Source: Nitrosophilus labii (GTDB lineage: Bacteria; Campylobacterota; Campylobacteria; Campylobacterales; Nitratiruptoraceae). From it: DNA of 64,000 nt. A program made the translations under genes and the position numbers. The first letter of the stretch is position 1. Every line of letters begins with the position of its first letter. Positions 63,461 through 64,000 of this stretch are shown piece by piece. The stretch is from the NCBI RefSeq assembly GCF_014466985.1, contig NZ_AP022826.1:186001-250000 (forward strand), in the 5' to 3' direction. The notes beneath the pieces were generated by a model, which made no database searches, was not told where the DNA came from, and worked only from the letters and a program-made list of their open reading frames with translations.

Positions 63461-64000
63461 ATGTTTCAAATAGATGAAGCAAAGCTTCAAAAACTCTTTG
63501 ATACTATCAAAGAGCATGAGATTGAATTTATAGACTTTAGATTTACTGACATTAAAGGTGCTTGGCATCATGTTACTTATAATGTAAAGGCTATTAGTGA
63601 GGAAACTTTTAGAAATGGACTTCCATTTGACGGTAGTTCTCTTCCAGCTTGGCAGCCTATCAATAAGTCCGATATGGTTTTAGTGCCAGAAGCTGGAACT
63701 GAATTTGTTGATCCTTTTACAGCTGATCCGACTTTAGTCGTAATTTGTGATGTTTATGATATATACAAAAACCAGCCATATGAAAAGTGTCCAAGAAGCA
63801 TAGCAAAAAAAGCTCTAAAATATCTACAAGAGAGCGGAATTGGAGATGTTGCTTATTTTGGACCTGAAAATGAATTTTTTGTTTTTGACAACATTACAAT
63901 CAGAGATGAGATAAATTGTCAAAGCTATGAGGTTGATACAAGTGAAGGAGAGTGGAATAGAGGTGTTGATAATCCTGAAAACGATGTTTACAATATTGGA
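63461..64000 (+). CDS. glnA: Glutamine synthetase, N-terminal part (3' partial)
   Basis: 180 codons of a type I glutamine synthetase are present to the window edge. The N-terminal beta-grasp has [10 protein letters not shown], then F-D-G-S-S and [10 protein letters not shown], where the Glu residues bind active-site metals. Strong AAGGAG precedes the ATG. The gene has its own TATAAT promoter. The adenylylation site is outside the window. Confidence 0.95.
   Translation, partial: MFQIDEAKLQKLFDTIKEHEIEFIDFRFTDIKGAWHHVTYNVKAISEETFRNGLPFDGSSLPAWQPINKSDMVLVPEAGTEFVDPFTADPTLVVICDVYDIYKNQPYEKCPRSIAKKALKYLQESGIGDVAYFGPENEFFVFDNITIRDEINCQSYEVDTSEGEWNRGVDNPENDVYNIG

Noticed and set aside
1-64000. CRISPR array, integrase or prophage
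   Set aside because: No regularly spaced identical repeats, cas-like genes, integrase or structural phage genes were seen; the S24 repressor stands alone with dinB.

Overview
The window is a gene-dense, AT-rich bacterial chromosome segment, most likely from a chemolithotrophic member of the Campylobacterota (former Epsilonproteobacteria, Nitratiruptor/Nitrosophilus/Sulfurimonas-like; the genus cannot be fixed from sequence alone). The main evidence is the complex I operon: it has a short HP1264-type protein in place of NuoE, a GltD-like flavoprotein in place of NuoF, and two tandem nuoG genes. GGDEF proteins, a heme-binding chemoreceptor, a multiheme cytochrome c and a futalosine-type UbiA prenyltransferase also fit.

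Layout. 1-3.6 kb: end of a GspE/PilB ATPase gene, gspF/pilC, a heme c chemoreceptor and a glycine-zipper protein. 3.7-5.0 kb: IS256-family element A, copy 1, followed by about 300 bp of hairpin-rich DNA. 5.3-8.5 kb: HTH/coiled-coil protein, RRM protein and a nonaheme cytochrome c lipoprotein. 8.6-12.7 kb: response regulator facing a frameshifted sensor kinase, a PstS-like periplasmic protein and an outer-membrane barrel. 12.7-14.8 kb: a Y-family polymerase divergent from a LexA/CI-like S24 repressor. 14.8-20.2 kb: diguanylate cyclase, PPP-type phosphatase with an apparent AUA start, Mut7-C protein, small membrane and lipoproteins, endonuclease IV and an AAA ATPase.

20.5-38.0 kb: the complex I operon nuoA-B-C-D, nuoE-like, nuoF/gltD-like, nuoG1, nuoG2, nuoH-N. 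The two nuoG genes share an apparently identical 631-bp segment. 38-43.4 kb: miaA, UbiA prenyltransferase, a 550-bp gene-free stretch with MITE-like inverted repeats, a UDG-like gene, tRNA-Arg(GCG), a hemerythrin/DUF2249/12-TM operon behind a perfect FNR box, and an unlisted 30-residue membrane protein. 43.7-46.7 kb: prfB, panC and a diguanylate cyclase. 46.7-49.5 kb: IS A copy 2 with a second IS256-family element (IS B) inserted in it. 49.5-64 kb: murG and ftsW divergent from an ftsI-like gene, then alaS, an OM barrel, CopD-like protein, speD, maf, a kinase-like protein, bioF, an ABC ATPase, a class A PBP, a CopZ-like Fe-S protein and the start of glnA.

The most notable points are the hybrid NuoF-GltD subunit lacking one N3-type cysteine, the homogenised nuoG pair, a poly-A frameshift that splits a sensor kinase, a phosphatase with no canonical start codon, a recurrent class of intergenic inverted repeats phased at 7-8 nt, and exact 8-bp target duplications that resolve the nested IS elements.
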